From the NCBI RefSeq assembly GCF_012641475.1, contig NZ_JABAIL010000011.1:1-64000 (forward strand): a stretch of DNA of 64,000 nt. The letters are read 5' to 3'. The DNA is from Flammeovirga agarivorans. GTDB taxonomy: Bacteria > Bacteroidota > Bacteroidia > Cytophagales > Flammeovirgaceae. The notes beneath the pieces are model-generated. The model saw nothing but the letters and a program-made list of their open reading frames with translations. It was not told the origin of the DNA and ran no database searches. This document shows positions 1 through 8,621 of this stretch, in pieces; the stretch's first letter is position 1; the number at the start of each line of letters is the position of its first letter. The position numbers and the translations under genes were made by a program.

Positions 1-68
1 AGAGCAGTTAAGCCCTACAGTGCTGATGGTACTGGGTTAACCCCCGGGAGAGTAAGTCGGCGCCACAT
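1..68 (+). rRNA. rrf: 5S ribosomal RNA, 3' part (cut by window edge)
   Basis: The first ~68 bases match the 3' half of a bacterial 5S rRNA: the block around GATGGTACTG, then GGGAGAGTAAGTCGGCGCC near the 3' end. The 5' half lies outside the window. A strong terminator follows directly, so this is the end of an rRNA operon. The exact 3' end is estimated to within a few bases. Confidence 0.85.
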
Positions 69-81
69 TCACTAAATATAG

Positions 82-119
82 AAGGTTAGTTAACACAAGA
101 TGTTAGCTAACCTTTTTTT
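82..119 (+). terminator. Rho-independent terminator of the rRNA operon
   Basis: A 12-bp stem pairs 83-94 with 102-113 (one G-U pair) over a short loop, followed by a run of seven T. It lies about 15 bases after the 5S rRNA. Confidence 0.85.
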
Positions 120-384
120 GTATATCAAGAATTTTTTCAACGTTTCAGATTTAATTAGTGAGAAGAAACCACTTGAACTGTTTGCCTCAAGTAAAAAATA
201 ATAATAGTGTACCAAAACTGTAAACATATGTTCACAACCGAACATTATATATTAGTGTACTAATCATCTAATACACTTTAGTTGATTGATAAACAGTGTG
301 TTGTGATTTTTTGGCATACGATTGGAATACACTATGGCATATTACTAGTGTTCAAATTAATTATACTTACTTACATTATTTATT
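120..384. other. Intergenic region between rRNA terminator and TPR gene
   Basis: AT-rich and without a credible ORF or RNA gene. The word TAGTGTAC occurs twice, about 48 bases apart (near 206 and 254), the second copy inside an imperfect palindrome. This could be an operator, but I recognise no known site. Confidence 0.4.
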
Positions 385-786
385 ATGAAAACTTTATTTA
401 TCTCTCTTTTTATCTCAGTATTTGCAATGAACGTTTTTGCTGAAATTCCTGAAGAATCAAAAAATTCTGAATCGGCGAAATTAGTTAAAATGGTAAAAGA
501 AGCAGACGTTAATGATTGGGAAACCTATACTAAAGCTGCTTTGTATTCAATCAACTGGAATGCAGATTTAGAATTAGCAAAAGAATGGATTGATCATGCA
601 ATAGCATTAGATAAAAACCATAAGACATTAGAGGTATTAGGAGACTATTACTTAAGAATAGGTGAACATAGTCAAGCACTAAATCTTTATATGAAAGCCT
701 TAGAAATTAATGTCACAGAGATCGATAAAATAGCAAAAGATAGACTTCAAAGAAAAATTAAAGTTTACGCTAAAATATTAAAATAG
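385..786 (+). CDS. Small secreted TPR-repeat protein
   Basis: A 133-residue protein with an N-terminal signal peptide (Lys, hydrophobic segment, then NVFA before a polar stretch; cleavage near residue 19). Residues ~50-115 look like two tetratricopeptide units, with alternating amphipathic helices and the pattern LGDYYLRIGEHSQALNLY. It is probably a periplasmic protein that binds partners through its TPR surface. It stands alone: an rRNA terminator lies upstream and a convergent terminator follows immediately. No catalytic motif is visible and its partner is unknown. Confidence 0.7.
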   Translation: MKTLFISLFISVFAMNVFAEIPEESKNSESAKLVKMVKEADVNDWETYTKAALYSINWNADLELAKEWIDHAIALDKNHKTLEVLGDYYLRIGEHSQALNLYMKALEINVTEIDKIAKDRLQRKIKVYAKILK

Positions 787-814
787 ACTTCACAGTAGTT
801 AGTTAGATATATTG

Positions 815-852
815 GCCCTTTAATGCGAAATAAGTAGCATTAAAGGGCTTTC
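815..852. terminator. Bidirectional terminator between convergent genes
   Basis: Perfect 12-bp stem, 815-826 (GCCCTTTAATGC) pairing with 837-848, followed by a T-rich tract. It separates the TPR gene from the convergent acyltransferase gene. Confidence 0.9.
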
Positions 853-854
853 TT

Positions 855-2024
855 TTATTTCAATTTTCGTAATAAATTTCGGCAACCTACCTCAATATAT
901 CTATGACTTAGTGCGGATAGTAAAACAGTGATACTAAGAAAGGTAATGATATAAAGAAGGTACAAATTTGAAGGTAGTCGATCCCATCCATAGTTTTGTT
1001 TCCAGCTTGGAAATTGAAACCAGAAAAAGAAAAAAACTAATCCATGCATCAAGTAAATAGAATAAGAAATATCTCCAAGGTATTTGATATAGCGTTTTTC
1101 TAAAATTGATTTGATACTAGAATTATTATAAGCTACGGCTAATAAAAATAAGGAGAACAATGGAATAAAAACTAGATCATGTATTTTGTAATGGAAGCCA
1201 ATACTGATAAAGACAAATAGTAGAATACAAGTAATATCTTTCTGTAGAATATTATTATTCCAATTCATTTGAAATAAGAGGTATAGGTTAATTCCAATGA
1301 AAAACTGAAAAATACAGCGTATAAAACCATAATCCCAAGTGATATCCAAATTGTGATTAGGGTGAAAATTGACCAATAACGATATACAACCAAACAACAC
1401 GAATAGCTTAATGTAAATCAAGTACCGTTTCGAATGACCAATTATAGGAAGTACAAGGATCGCAAAACAATAAGTCCACCATTCCGCACCAATAGACCAT
1501 GATGGCATATTCCAAGATAAGAAATGATAAAAATTCATTGCATTAGTCATAAAAAACTGACTGAATAAAGCTGTGTTTGAGAAGTAAAGGTGCCAACTAT
1601 CATCTTGTAATTGTGGATAGGTTTTTCCAATAATAGGAACTGTAATAATCAACAAAATTAGTGTAAAAAAATGTAGAGGGTAAAGACGAGTAAACCTACT
1701 CCATAGAAATGACTTAATATTTTGTATACTGTAGCCATTTTCTTTGAAAAGTTGACCATAGACATGGTAAATGATAAAACCACTCAATAGAAAGAAGAAA
1801 TCGACCCATAAATAGCCTTTAGAAAATATTCCTGTAGCTGCTCTTGGTAAGATACCTCCAAGGTCTCTGTAATAAGTACTAACGTCTATGTGGAATAATA
1901 CAACCCATAGTGCAGCAATTCCTCGAAGTGGAGTAAGAGAACTTAAGTAGCTGACTTTTAGTGGATCAGTATTTTTCGAATTTGTTGCGTTAGTATTGAT
2001 AGTTAATCCTGTTTTCATTTTCAT
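855..2024 (-). CDS. Acyltransferase 3 family membrane protein
   Basis: A 389-residue polytopic membrane protein of the acyltransferase 3 (OafA/NodX) family. The family signature is at residues ~33-46, RGIAALWVVLFHID, with the conserved His; FFLLSGFIIYHVYG follows at ~77-90, and about ten hydrophobic segments continue to the C-terminus (SYSIYLMHG near residue 322). Family members O-acetylate surface polysaccharides or other extracytoplasmic acceptors. The acceptor cannot be told from sequence and no glycosyltransferase lies next to it. The start chosen is the first of two ATGs two codons apart (MKMKTG). Confidence 0.85.
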   Translation of the reverse strand: MKMKTGLTINTNATNSKNTDPLKVSYLSSLTPLRGIAALWVVLFHIDVSTYYRDLGGILPRAATGIFSKGYLWVDFFFLLSGFIIYHVYGQLFKENGYSIQNIKSFLWSRFTRLYPLHFFTLILLIITVPIIGKTYPQLQDDSWHLYFSNTALFSQFFMTNAMNFYHFLSWNMPSWSIGAEWWTYCFAILVLPIIGHSKRYLIYIKLFVLFGCISLLVNFHPNHNLDITWDYGFIRCIFQFFIGINLYLLFQMNWNNNILQKDITCILLFVFISIGFHYKIHDLVFIPLFSLFLLAVAYNNSSIKSILEKRYIKYLGDISYSIYLMHGLVFFFFWFQFPSWKQNYGWDRLPSNLYLLYIITFLSITVLLSALSHRYIEVGCRNLLRKLK

Positions 2025-2156
2025 TTGTTTAAGTATTTGATATATTTGGCTAAGTAAACTTAAATAAGGCTGATGTATTCTTTAATCTATATTCAAATAA
2101 ATAATTAAATTTTTATTATAAATCATTCCATCAGCCCACAGTAAACTATAATTAAA

Positions 2157-4340
2157 ATGAACAGTAAACTATTTTTAGCTTGTATGGCCACAAGTGCCAT
2201 GTCCTTCTACGCTCATGCCCAATCTTCCCAAAAAGTAGAAATCTATGATCAAGATTTCCAGTATGTAAGTGGAGAGTACTCTACTAAAGTAGAAAACCCG
2301 TCACTATCTTCGATTGTAAGTATGGTGAAACTAGATGATGGCAGTGTTCTAATGTCGTCAAAGAAAGACAACAAGTCTTTTATTTTAAAGGATGGAAAGA
2401 TCAAACCAGTTACATCTTTTGATGCAGAAAGTGCAGTATTGGAAGCATTGAAGTTTTCTGCCGTTGCTGATGGTTCTGATTTTGTTTTCCAAAACTTAAC
2501 TACGGGAGCCTTTGATGGTAAAGGCGATTTTTACGCTATCTATGTCAGAAGCAAAGAGTTCAACACAATTGGTAAAAAGGATGAACTTCATAAGTTCAAT
2601 AAGACAACCAAAAAGCTTGAGCCTATTGACAAGCCATCTGACTACAAAAACTTCCATCCTCACAAAATGGTTGGTGTGGAGAATGGGTTCGTTTGTATTC
2701 TTATTAAGCCAATTGAACGTGATGGTTCAACTAAATATGAATATCGTTTTTCTCATTATGATGGAACCCAATTCGATGTCTTAGAATTACCTGATAGTAA
2801 AACGGTATCAGATGTATTTAAAGGAAAAGATGGTAGAGTTTGGGTAACAGGCAAGAATAAGGTATATACTTATGCTGATGGCCAGTTGAAGGAAGAGTTT
2901 TCAGTGGGTAACGAGAAGACTAGAATTGCTGAATTTTCTATAAATTCTAAAGGGATTGCACTGATTGATTTTACTTCTGGATCAGTAGGAGCATATAATA
3001 CAAATACGAATAAACTAGAAAAGGTATTTCCTAAGAATGAGTCAGCCATTGTAGGGGATGAATCAGCATCTCGATCAATACAAGAAATTGAGGTTGATGA
3101 TAAGGATCGTTTTGTGATCAGTGCATCAAAATATAAAATGGATTTTGAGTTTGATTTATTGAAATATCAGTTCGAAAGTAATGGTTCTTTAGTGATTCTT
3201 GAGTATCCTAATTTAAAAGAAATTGGAGGAGGAGTTACGTTGATGAACTCAATGACTCAAGATAATGATGATTACAAAAGCTATGTAGGAAAGTCATCTT
3301 TAGTAGACCAAGCAGGTAACCTTTCATTATTATCTTTAGATGGAAAAACGATTAATAAAATCTCTAAAGATGGTCAAGTAGCTTCATATAGTATCGAAGA
3401 GATTGGAAAAGAACTTGGTTTCAGTTATCCGGATTATATGATTTATCCAAATAGCTGGACAATTGATGAAGTATCTGGAAATATATACATTTCAACACCA
3501 ACCCGTAAGCAAACATTTGTTCTAAAAGCGGATGGTTCAAAAGAAAAATTAGCGTTCTCATTAGATAAGAAGTTAGGAGGAAAAACCATCAAAAGAGTGA
3601 CCTTTGATTCCCAAAATCAGGCGTATTGGTTGGCTACGAATAAAGGCTTTGCGTTTAGCCCAATTAACGGGGAACCGAAATATTATACTAAGAAGCAAAC
3701 AGGTATTGGTACTGGATATGGTCTTTTTGAATTTAGAGCTGATACTCAGGGTAAACTTTGGGTAAGTCATTCAAAAGGTGTTGCTGTTTTTGATAAAGAT
3801 GGTCAGGTATCTAATCTTGAAAATGAAAATTCAGCAAACTACATTTCTCATTTTTCTATTAAAGACAATACAGGACGAAGTGTAGCTGTAGGATCAAAAG
3901 GTACGTTTGCAATTAGTGGTGAAACAGCAACTAAAGAAATAGATTTTGAAAGTTTAAAAGCGGAGCTAACGAAAAAGTATGGAGAGGAGAATAATTCTGT
4001 ATTTATGAAGGCAGCTATTTTCGATCAAAAAAATCAACTTTGGGTGATCACTGATAAGAATAAAGTAGCGTATTTTACAGGTAGTGATTGGAATATTATT
4101 GATATGAAACAATATTATTGTGCACCAGAAGTTTTCACTCTTTTCAATGACAAAAAAGGAAGAGTGAATGTAGTAGCGGGTGAGCCATTAAAGCCTGTAG
4201 TTGCAACACCGACAGATCAAGCGGCGGCAGCGGCAGCTGAGGCTAAGAAAACGCCAAAAGACTATTTATTAGAGGAAATTGATCACACTTATTATTTCCC
4301 AGAACAAGTAGTTGTTTTTGATGTGAATCAAGCGAACTAA
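2157..4340 (+). CDS. Secreted beta-propeller-like protein, function unknown
   Basis: A 727-residue protein with a signal peptide ending at AHA near residue 21. The body has repeated blades of the type seen in sensory propellers: GRVWVTGKNKVYTY, GKLWVSHSKGVAVFDKDG and NQLWVITDKNKVAYFTG. Similar repeats form the periplasmic sensor of hybrid two-component systems, but here there is no membrane segment, kinase or HTH, so it is a free-standing propeller. The tail has an Ala-rich linker (~residues 683-692) before a conserved-looking end. No T9SS tail or lipobox is seen. It is flanked by its own terminator. Function is not recognised; ligand binding is an inference from the fold. Confidence 0.6.
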   Translation: MNSKLFLACMATSAMSFYAHAQSSQKVEIYDQDFQYVSGEYSTKVENPSLSSIVSMVKLDDGSVLMSSKKDNKSFILKDGKIKPVTSFDAESAVLEALKFSAVADGSDFVFQNLTTGAFDGKGDFYAIYVRSKEFNTIGKKDELHKFNKTTKKLEPIDKPSDYKNFHPHKMVGVENGFVCILIKPIERDGSTKYEYRFSHYDGTQFDVLELPDSKTVSDVFKGKDGRVWVTGKNKVYTYADGQLKEEFSVGNEKTRIAEFSINSKGIALIDFTSGSVGAYNTNTNKLEKVFPKNESAIVGDESASRSIQEIEVDDKDRFVISASKYKMDFEFDLLKYQFESNGSLVILEYPNLKEIGGGVTLMNSMTQDNDDYKSYVGKSSLVDQAGNLSLLSLDGKTINKISKDGQVASYSIEEIGKELGFSYPDYMIYPNSWTIDEVSGNIYISTPTRKQTFVLKADGSKEKLAFSLDKKLGGKTIKRVTFDSQNQAYWLATNKGFAFSPINGEPKYYTKKQTGIGTGYGLFEFRADTQGKLWVSHSKGVAVFDKDGQVSNLENENSANYISHFSIKDNTGRSVAVGSKGTFAISGETATKEIDFESLKAELTKKYGEENNSVFMKAAIFDQKNQLWVITDKNKVAYFTGSDWNIIDMKQYYCAPEVFTLFNDKKGRVNVVAGEPLKPVVATPTDQAAAAAAEAKKTPKDYLLEEIDHTYYFPEQVVVFDVNQAN

Positions 4341-4387
4341 GATCAACTGTCTTACACTTTGTAAGTTAAGTTGTGAATAAAATGATG

Positions 4388-4421
4388 AAGACTACCTCAT
4401 GCACTTGGGGTAGTCTTTTTT
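4388..4421 (+). terminator. Rho-independent terminator
   Basis: 9-bp stem, AAGACTACC (4388-4396) pairing with GGTAGTCTT (4409-4417), followed by T's. It ends the propeller gene. Confidence 0.85.
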
Positions 4422-4694
4422 GTTCGGTGTTAATCAAAAATGCTTACAATAGGGGTTTAAACTTTTGCAATTCAAACTAACTATTTCTTTATAATTCTGA
4501 TTGAAGAATTTAAAATTACAATCAGATTACATATTTCTAAACCTGTATTTTGACGGTACACTATGAACTACTCCCGTATGTAGACATGCACTTCATCTAT
4601 ACAACTTTTTTTGTAGTAGTGATTTACTGTTGATGATCTAATCAAATCATTTTTTAAGTGTAGATGGATGTGACCAAGAAAAATACAGATCAAT
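4422..4694. other. Intergenic region upstream of DUF2490-like gene
   Basis: The 354-bp gap between genes holds the terminator above, then AT-rich DNA. One inverted repeat, TCTGATTG (4496-4503) with CAATCAGA (4519-4526), could be an operator or a small hairpin. No ORF or RNA gene is recognised. Confidence 0.4.
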
Positions 4695-5330
4695 ATGAAA
4701 AAGATAGTATTAGTATTGACCTTGATGTTTTTATCTTTATTGTCATTTGCACAAGATCAAGGGCAGTGGGGAGCATTGTACTTCAAGGCTAGAATGAGTG
4801 ACCGTTTTAGTTATTATGCGGAACACCATATCAGATTTAATAATACAGAGTTATATAAATCTTACAATAGAATGGGACTTCAGTATGCGGTAGCTAAGAA
4901 TTTCAGCATTGTTGTTGGACCTGCCGTAATTGCTAAGTTTAATACTGAAAAAGAAACGGCCATTGAATATAGGATATGGCACCAGTATTTGTATACCCAT
5001 AAAATAGGAAGAATTGAAATGCACCATCAAGTGCGTTTAGAACATGTTTGGTTTGAAGGTGCTACATGGAATAGGTACAGATATAAACCTTATGCATATA
5101 TCCCGCTCAATACAAGAGAAATGGAGGTAGGTACTGTTTATTTTGTGCCGAGTATAGAGTAGTTGTTCTTGTATGATCAGCATGCTTCAGCTTTAGAAGA
5201 CCTGAGGATATATAATGCTTTGGGATATGTGTTATCTAAAAAAGCTGCGATTACGGTAGGGCATATGTGGACATGGGATCAGGAAGACTACAGTAATGTA
5301 TTTAGGTATAGTTTGTACTTAACATTATAG
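4695..5330 (+). pseudogene. DUF2490-like outer-membrane protein gene interrupted by an in-frame TAG
   Basis: Reading starts at ATG 4695 with a signal peptide (cleavage after SFA, residue ~19). The next residues are typical of the DUF2490 beta-barrel family: aromatic-rich alternating strands, YYAEHHIRFN, and RLEHVWFEGATWNRYRYKPY. The frame stops at TAG 5160-5162 after 155 residues. The same frame then continues without another stop for 55 codons to TAG 5328-5330 and encodes beta-barrel-like sequence ending in NVFRYSLYLTL, an aromatic/aliphatic end expected of an outer-membrane barrel. Joined, the product is ~211 residues, close to the family's usual length. This suggests a single nonsense substitution rather than a frameshift. 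A sequencing error or stop-codon readthrough is also possible. Confidence 0.75.
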
Positions 5331-5336
5331 ATAAAC

Positions 5337-5380
5337 AGGCCAGTTATTTTCAATTGAAAGTGATTGGCCTTTTTCTTTTT
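5337..5380 (+). terminator. Rho-independent terminator
   Basis: Short stem AGGCCA (5337-5342) with TGGCCT (5365-5370), extended by weaker pairs, then a T-rich tract. It lies 7 bases after the second (full-length) stop of the DUF2490-like gene, which supports that stop as the original gene end. Confidence 0.75.
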
Positions 5381-5539
5381 TATTACAGTAAATAACATTT
5401 TTCTATAAATGAAACACTGTATTCAGATTATGGAACTAATTGTACATTATTATTACTTAAACACTGTTAACTAAGGTTTAAGCCCTCATTTTTTTTGTAA
5501 TTTGGACCTACTAAATGTGATCAAACAAAATATATTTAA

Positions 5540-7297
5540 ATGAAACGAATTATTATCCTTTTGTCTTTACTCACCTATTGTCAATTAGCATGGTCTCAAG
5601 GTTTTTTAAGAACTGAAAGAACGAATATTATCAATGATGAAGGAAATGTATTATTGAGAAGTATCGGTACCGGAAATTGGATGATTCAAGAAGGGTATAT
5701 GATGCAGTCTACAGGAGCGAATATCAATACCCATACTCAATTTCGAGAAAAACTTGAAGAGCAAATCGGTAAGAGAAAAACGGCGAAGTTTTATGATGCT
5801 TGGTTGGAAAACCATTTTACAAAAGCGGACCTAGACTCCATGAAAGCTTGGGGTTTCAATAGTGTAAGAGTTGCCCTACATTATAAATGGTTTACTTTAC
5901 CTATTGAAGAAGAGAAGGAGGTAAAAGGGACACTGACCAATACTTGGTTGGATAAGGGCTTTGCAATGACTGACCAATTATTGGAGTGGTGTGAAGCCAA
6001 TGAAATGTATCTAATTTTAGATATGCATGGAGCTCCTGGTGGACAAGGAAAAGATGCTAATATCTCTGATTATGATACAGATAAACCTTCATTATGGGAA
6101 AGCAAAGAAAATCAAGATAAACTCACTGCTTTATGGATAAAACTTGCAGACAGATACAAGGATAATATCTGGATTGGAGGTTATGATTTAATCAATGAAC
6201 CCAATTGGGGTTTTAATGGTAGTGGTTCAGCTAATGGATGTGGCTGTTCTGAAAATGATCAAATATGGGATCTACATGAGCGTTTAATTCAGGCGATTAG
6301 AACTGTAGATCAAAATCATATTGTATATGTTTCAGGTAACTGTTGGGGTAATACTTATGCAGGTTTTGAGAACCATTCTTTGAAAGATGTAGATGATAAT
6401 ATGGTGATTACTTTCCATAAGTATTGGAATTACAATAGTGATGTATCAGTTCAAGGGTGGTTAGAGATGAGAGAAAAATTTCAGTTACCTCTTTGGATGA
6501 GTGAAGCGGGTGAAAACTCTAATACATGGTTTTCAGATTGTATTGCTCTATTTGAATTTAATAATATTGGTTGGTCTTGGTGGCCAGTGAAGAAAAGCAG
6601 AGTAAACAATATTTTGAAAGTTGATACCCCTCAATCCTATAAAGACCTTTTAGCAGCTTGGGAAAAAGGGGAGGACTTATCTAAAAAAGAGACATACAAT
6701 GCCGTAATGGAGTATATGGAGAGTCATAAGAATGAAAACTGTATAGTAGCACCAGATGTTATTTATGCAATGATGGGACAGTCTACAACTAACTTAACAT
6801 CACCTTATACCTCCCATAAAATCAATACACCAATTTTGTTTGCTGATTATGATATGGGGAGAAATCGATATGCCTATTTTGATCATGTTTCAGCAGACTA
6901 CCATGTAGATACTCACAAGGAACGAGCAGTTTGGAACAGCGGATACTCTTACAGAAATGACGGTGTAGACATTGGAATAGAGAATGATGCCACTTATGTT
7001 GGTTGGACAGAAGATGGAGAGTGGTTAAAATATACGATTCAAATAGCATCTTCAGGGGTTTATTCGATAGAGGTTAATTATTCAGCAGAAGAACATGATG
7101 GAGCTTTAGAGTTGACTAAAAACCATATAGTATTAGGTGAGGCGATCTTACCTAAGAATGGAAAACCATTTGATTGGAGAACAGTTGAAATGAAGAATAT
7201 CAGTCTCTCAGAAGGAAACAATGAACTCGTATTTAAAATCAAAAAAGGGGGAATTCACCTGAAAGATTTTGTGATTAAAAAAGCCAAAGAATTATAA
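5540..7297 (+). CDS. Secreted GH5-type glycoside hydrolase with C-terminal CBM6-like domain
   Basis: A 585-residue protein with a signal peptide ending at AWSQ (~20). Residues ~25-385 form a GH5-type (clan GH-A) barrel: GFNSVRVALHY (~105-115), DLINEP with acid/base Glu220, and LWMSEAGEN with nucleophile Glu322. The C-terminal ~145 residues (about 440-585) resemble a CBM6/CBM35 beta-sandwich (YVGWTEDGEWLKYTI, then a closing FVIKK). Family GH5 spans many beta-glucanases, mannanases and related enzymes; I cannot assign a substrate. No T9SS tail or lipobox is present, so it is probably periplasmic or released. It has its own terminator and no PUL partners beside it. Its link to the galactan system is only by proximity. 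Confidence 0.82.
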   Translation: MKRIIILLSLLTYCQLAWSQGFLRTERTNIINDEGNVLLRSIGTGNWMIQEGYMMQSTGANINTHTQFREKLEEQIGKRKTAKFYDAWLENHFTKADLDSMKAWGFNSVRVALHYKWFTLPIEEEKEVKGTLTNTWLDKGFAMTDQLLEWCEANEMYLILDMHGAPGGQGKDANISDYDTDKPSLWESKENQDKLTALWIKLADRYKDNIWIGGYDLINEPNWGFNGSGSANGCGCSENDQIWDLHERLIQAIRTVDQNHIVYVSGNCWGNTYAGFENHSLKDVDDNMVITFHKYWNYNSDVSVQGWLEMREKFQLPLWMSEAGENSNTWFSDCIALFEFNNIGWSWWPVKKSRVNNILKVDTPQSYKDLLAAWEKGEDLSKKETYNAVMEYMESHKNENCIVAPDVIYAMMGQSTTNLTSPYTSHKINTPILFADYDMGRNRYAYFDHVSADYHVDTHKERAVWNSGYSYRNDGVDIGIENDATYVGWTEDGEWLKYTIQIASSGVYSIEVNYSAEEHDGALELTKNHIVLGEAILPKNGKPFDWRTVEMKNISLSEGNNELVFKIKKGGIHLKDFVIKKAKEL

Positions 7298-7317
7298 TCA
7301 ACCTACCGTTTCATAAT

Positions 7318-7358
7318 AAAGCTCCTATTGTACTAAACCAGTATAATAGGAGCTTTTT
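7318..7358 (+). terminator. Rho-independent terminator
   Basis: Perfect 12-bp stem AAAGCTCCTATT (7318-7329) with 7345-7356, followed by T's. It ends the GH5 gene. Confidence 0.9.
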
Positions 7359-7510
7359 TAGTCTTATTTTGAATGTTTATACACTTGATTTTCTTAACTT
7401 CTAAGAAGGATTATCGTTATGCAAAAATACATCCCATAAAATGTGACTTTAACTAGCTTAGTTGACACATTAATTGTGATACACTTCAATAACCTTTAGA
7501 CATATAAAGA

Positions 7511-8551
7511 ATGAAAACATACGATGTAATAATTATTGGTGGAGGCCAAGCGGGAATATCAGTAGCTTATTTTTTAAGAAGATATAAACTTGATTACTTA
7601 ATTCTCGATAGCCAGGAAACTCCAGGAGGTAGATGGAACCAAGTATGGGATTCTCTGCATTTATTTTCTCCAAGAGAATATTCATCATTATCGGGGTGGC
7701 AATTTCCTAAAAATAAAGAAGTGTACGCTCCTAAAGATGAGGTGATTGATTATTACACAAAGTATGAATCTCGTTATGAATTAAATGTTGAAAGGCCTGT
7801 TGAGGTTGACAAAGTAAAGTTTGAAGATGGTATATATAAGATATCTTCAAATAAAGGTGATTTTATGGCAAAGGCTGTTGTGGTGGCTACAGGTGCTAAC
7901 AATATACCAGAGATACCTAATATTAAAAATAAGGACCAATATAAAGGCATTCAAATGCACTCTTTAGACTATAGAACCCCAAATGATTTTGTAGGAAAGA
8001 AAACATTAATTCTCGGTGGAGGTAACTCGGGTGCACAGATTTTAGCAGAGGTATCTGAACATACGGAAACAGTTTGGGCAACATTACAAGAGCCTCAATT
8101 CTTACCAGATGATCAAGATGGGAGGTATTTATTTACTCGTTCTAATGAAGCTTATCTAAACGGTAAAACGGATGTTAGTTTAAAGGATGATTTAGGTAAG
8201 ATTGTAATGGTAGCCCCTGTAAAGGAAGCAAGGGAACGAGATGTATTACACGCAAGAAAATCTGATTTCGAATTTACTGAGGATGGTGTGATCTGGGGAA
8301 ATGGTGAAGAAGAAAAATTTGATGCTGTTATTTATTCCACTGGATTTAAACCTGACCTAAGCTTATTATCTTCATTAGATGTCATTGAGGATAATAAAAT
8401 AGCTACAAATGAGACAGAATCAATAAAACAAAAAGGTTTATACTTAGTCGGTTTAGGAAACTGGACTGGTTATGCATCGGCTACAATTTATGGTGTGGGG
8501 AAAACAGCTAGAGATACAGCTCAGAAAATAGCGAATTATTTAGATAAATGA
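7511..8551 (+). CDS. ArsO-like FAD/NAD(P)-binding flavoprotein monooxygenase
   Basis: A 346-residue cytosolic flavoprotein. The N-terminal FAD-binding Rossmann motif is GGGQAGISVAYFL (residues ~10-22), followed by PGGRWNQVWDSLHLFSP, a stretch typical of the ArsO/CzcO-like group of class B flavin monooxygenases. A second dinucleotide-binding motif, ILGGGNSGAQI, lies near residue 167. The C-terminal ATG-like segment (VIYSTGFKPD near 275) and VGLGNWTGYASAT fit FAD contact regions. Family members oxidise small organic substrates or are linked to arsenic resistance, but no ars gene is adjacent, so the substrate is unknown. The gene stands alone between terminators. Confidence 0.8.
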   Translation: MKTYDVIIIGGGQAGISVAYFLRRYKLDYLILDSQETPGGRWNQVWDSLHLFSPREYSSLSGWQFPKNKEVYAPKDEVIDYYTKYESRYELNVERPVEVDKVKFEDGIYKISSNKGDFMAKAVVVATGANNIPEIPNIKNKDQYKGIQMHSLDYRTPNDFVGKKTLILGGGNSGAQILAEVSEHTETVWATLQEPQFLPDDQDGRYLFTRSNEAYLNGKTDVSLKDDLGKIVMVAPVKEARERDVLHARKSDFEFTEDGVIWGNGEEEKFDAVIYSTGFKPDLSLLSSLDVIEDNKIATNETESIKQKGLYLVGLGNWTGYASATIYGVGKTARDTAQKIANYLDK

Positions 8552-8572
8552 TAAAAAAATATATAGCATAAA

Positions 8573-8601
8573 AAACGCCCATGAATAAAACATGGGCGTT
8601 T
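8573..8601. terminator. Bidirectional terminator between convergent genes
   Basis: Perfect 11-bp stem AAACGCCCATG (8573-8583) with CATGGGCGTTT (8591-8601), A's before and T's after. It serves both the flavoprotein gene and the convergent symporter gene. Confidence 0.9.
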
Positions 8602-8621
8602 ATCATATACACTAAATTCTA

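Noticed and set aside
5540-7297. T9SS tail on the GH5 protein
   Set aside because: The C-terminus is the last strand of a CBM6-like domain (FVIKKAKEL); no sorting-domain pattern follows it.
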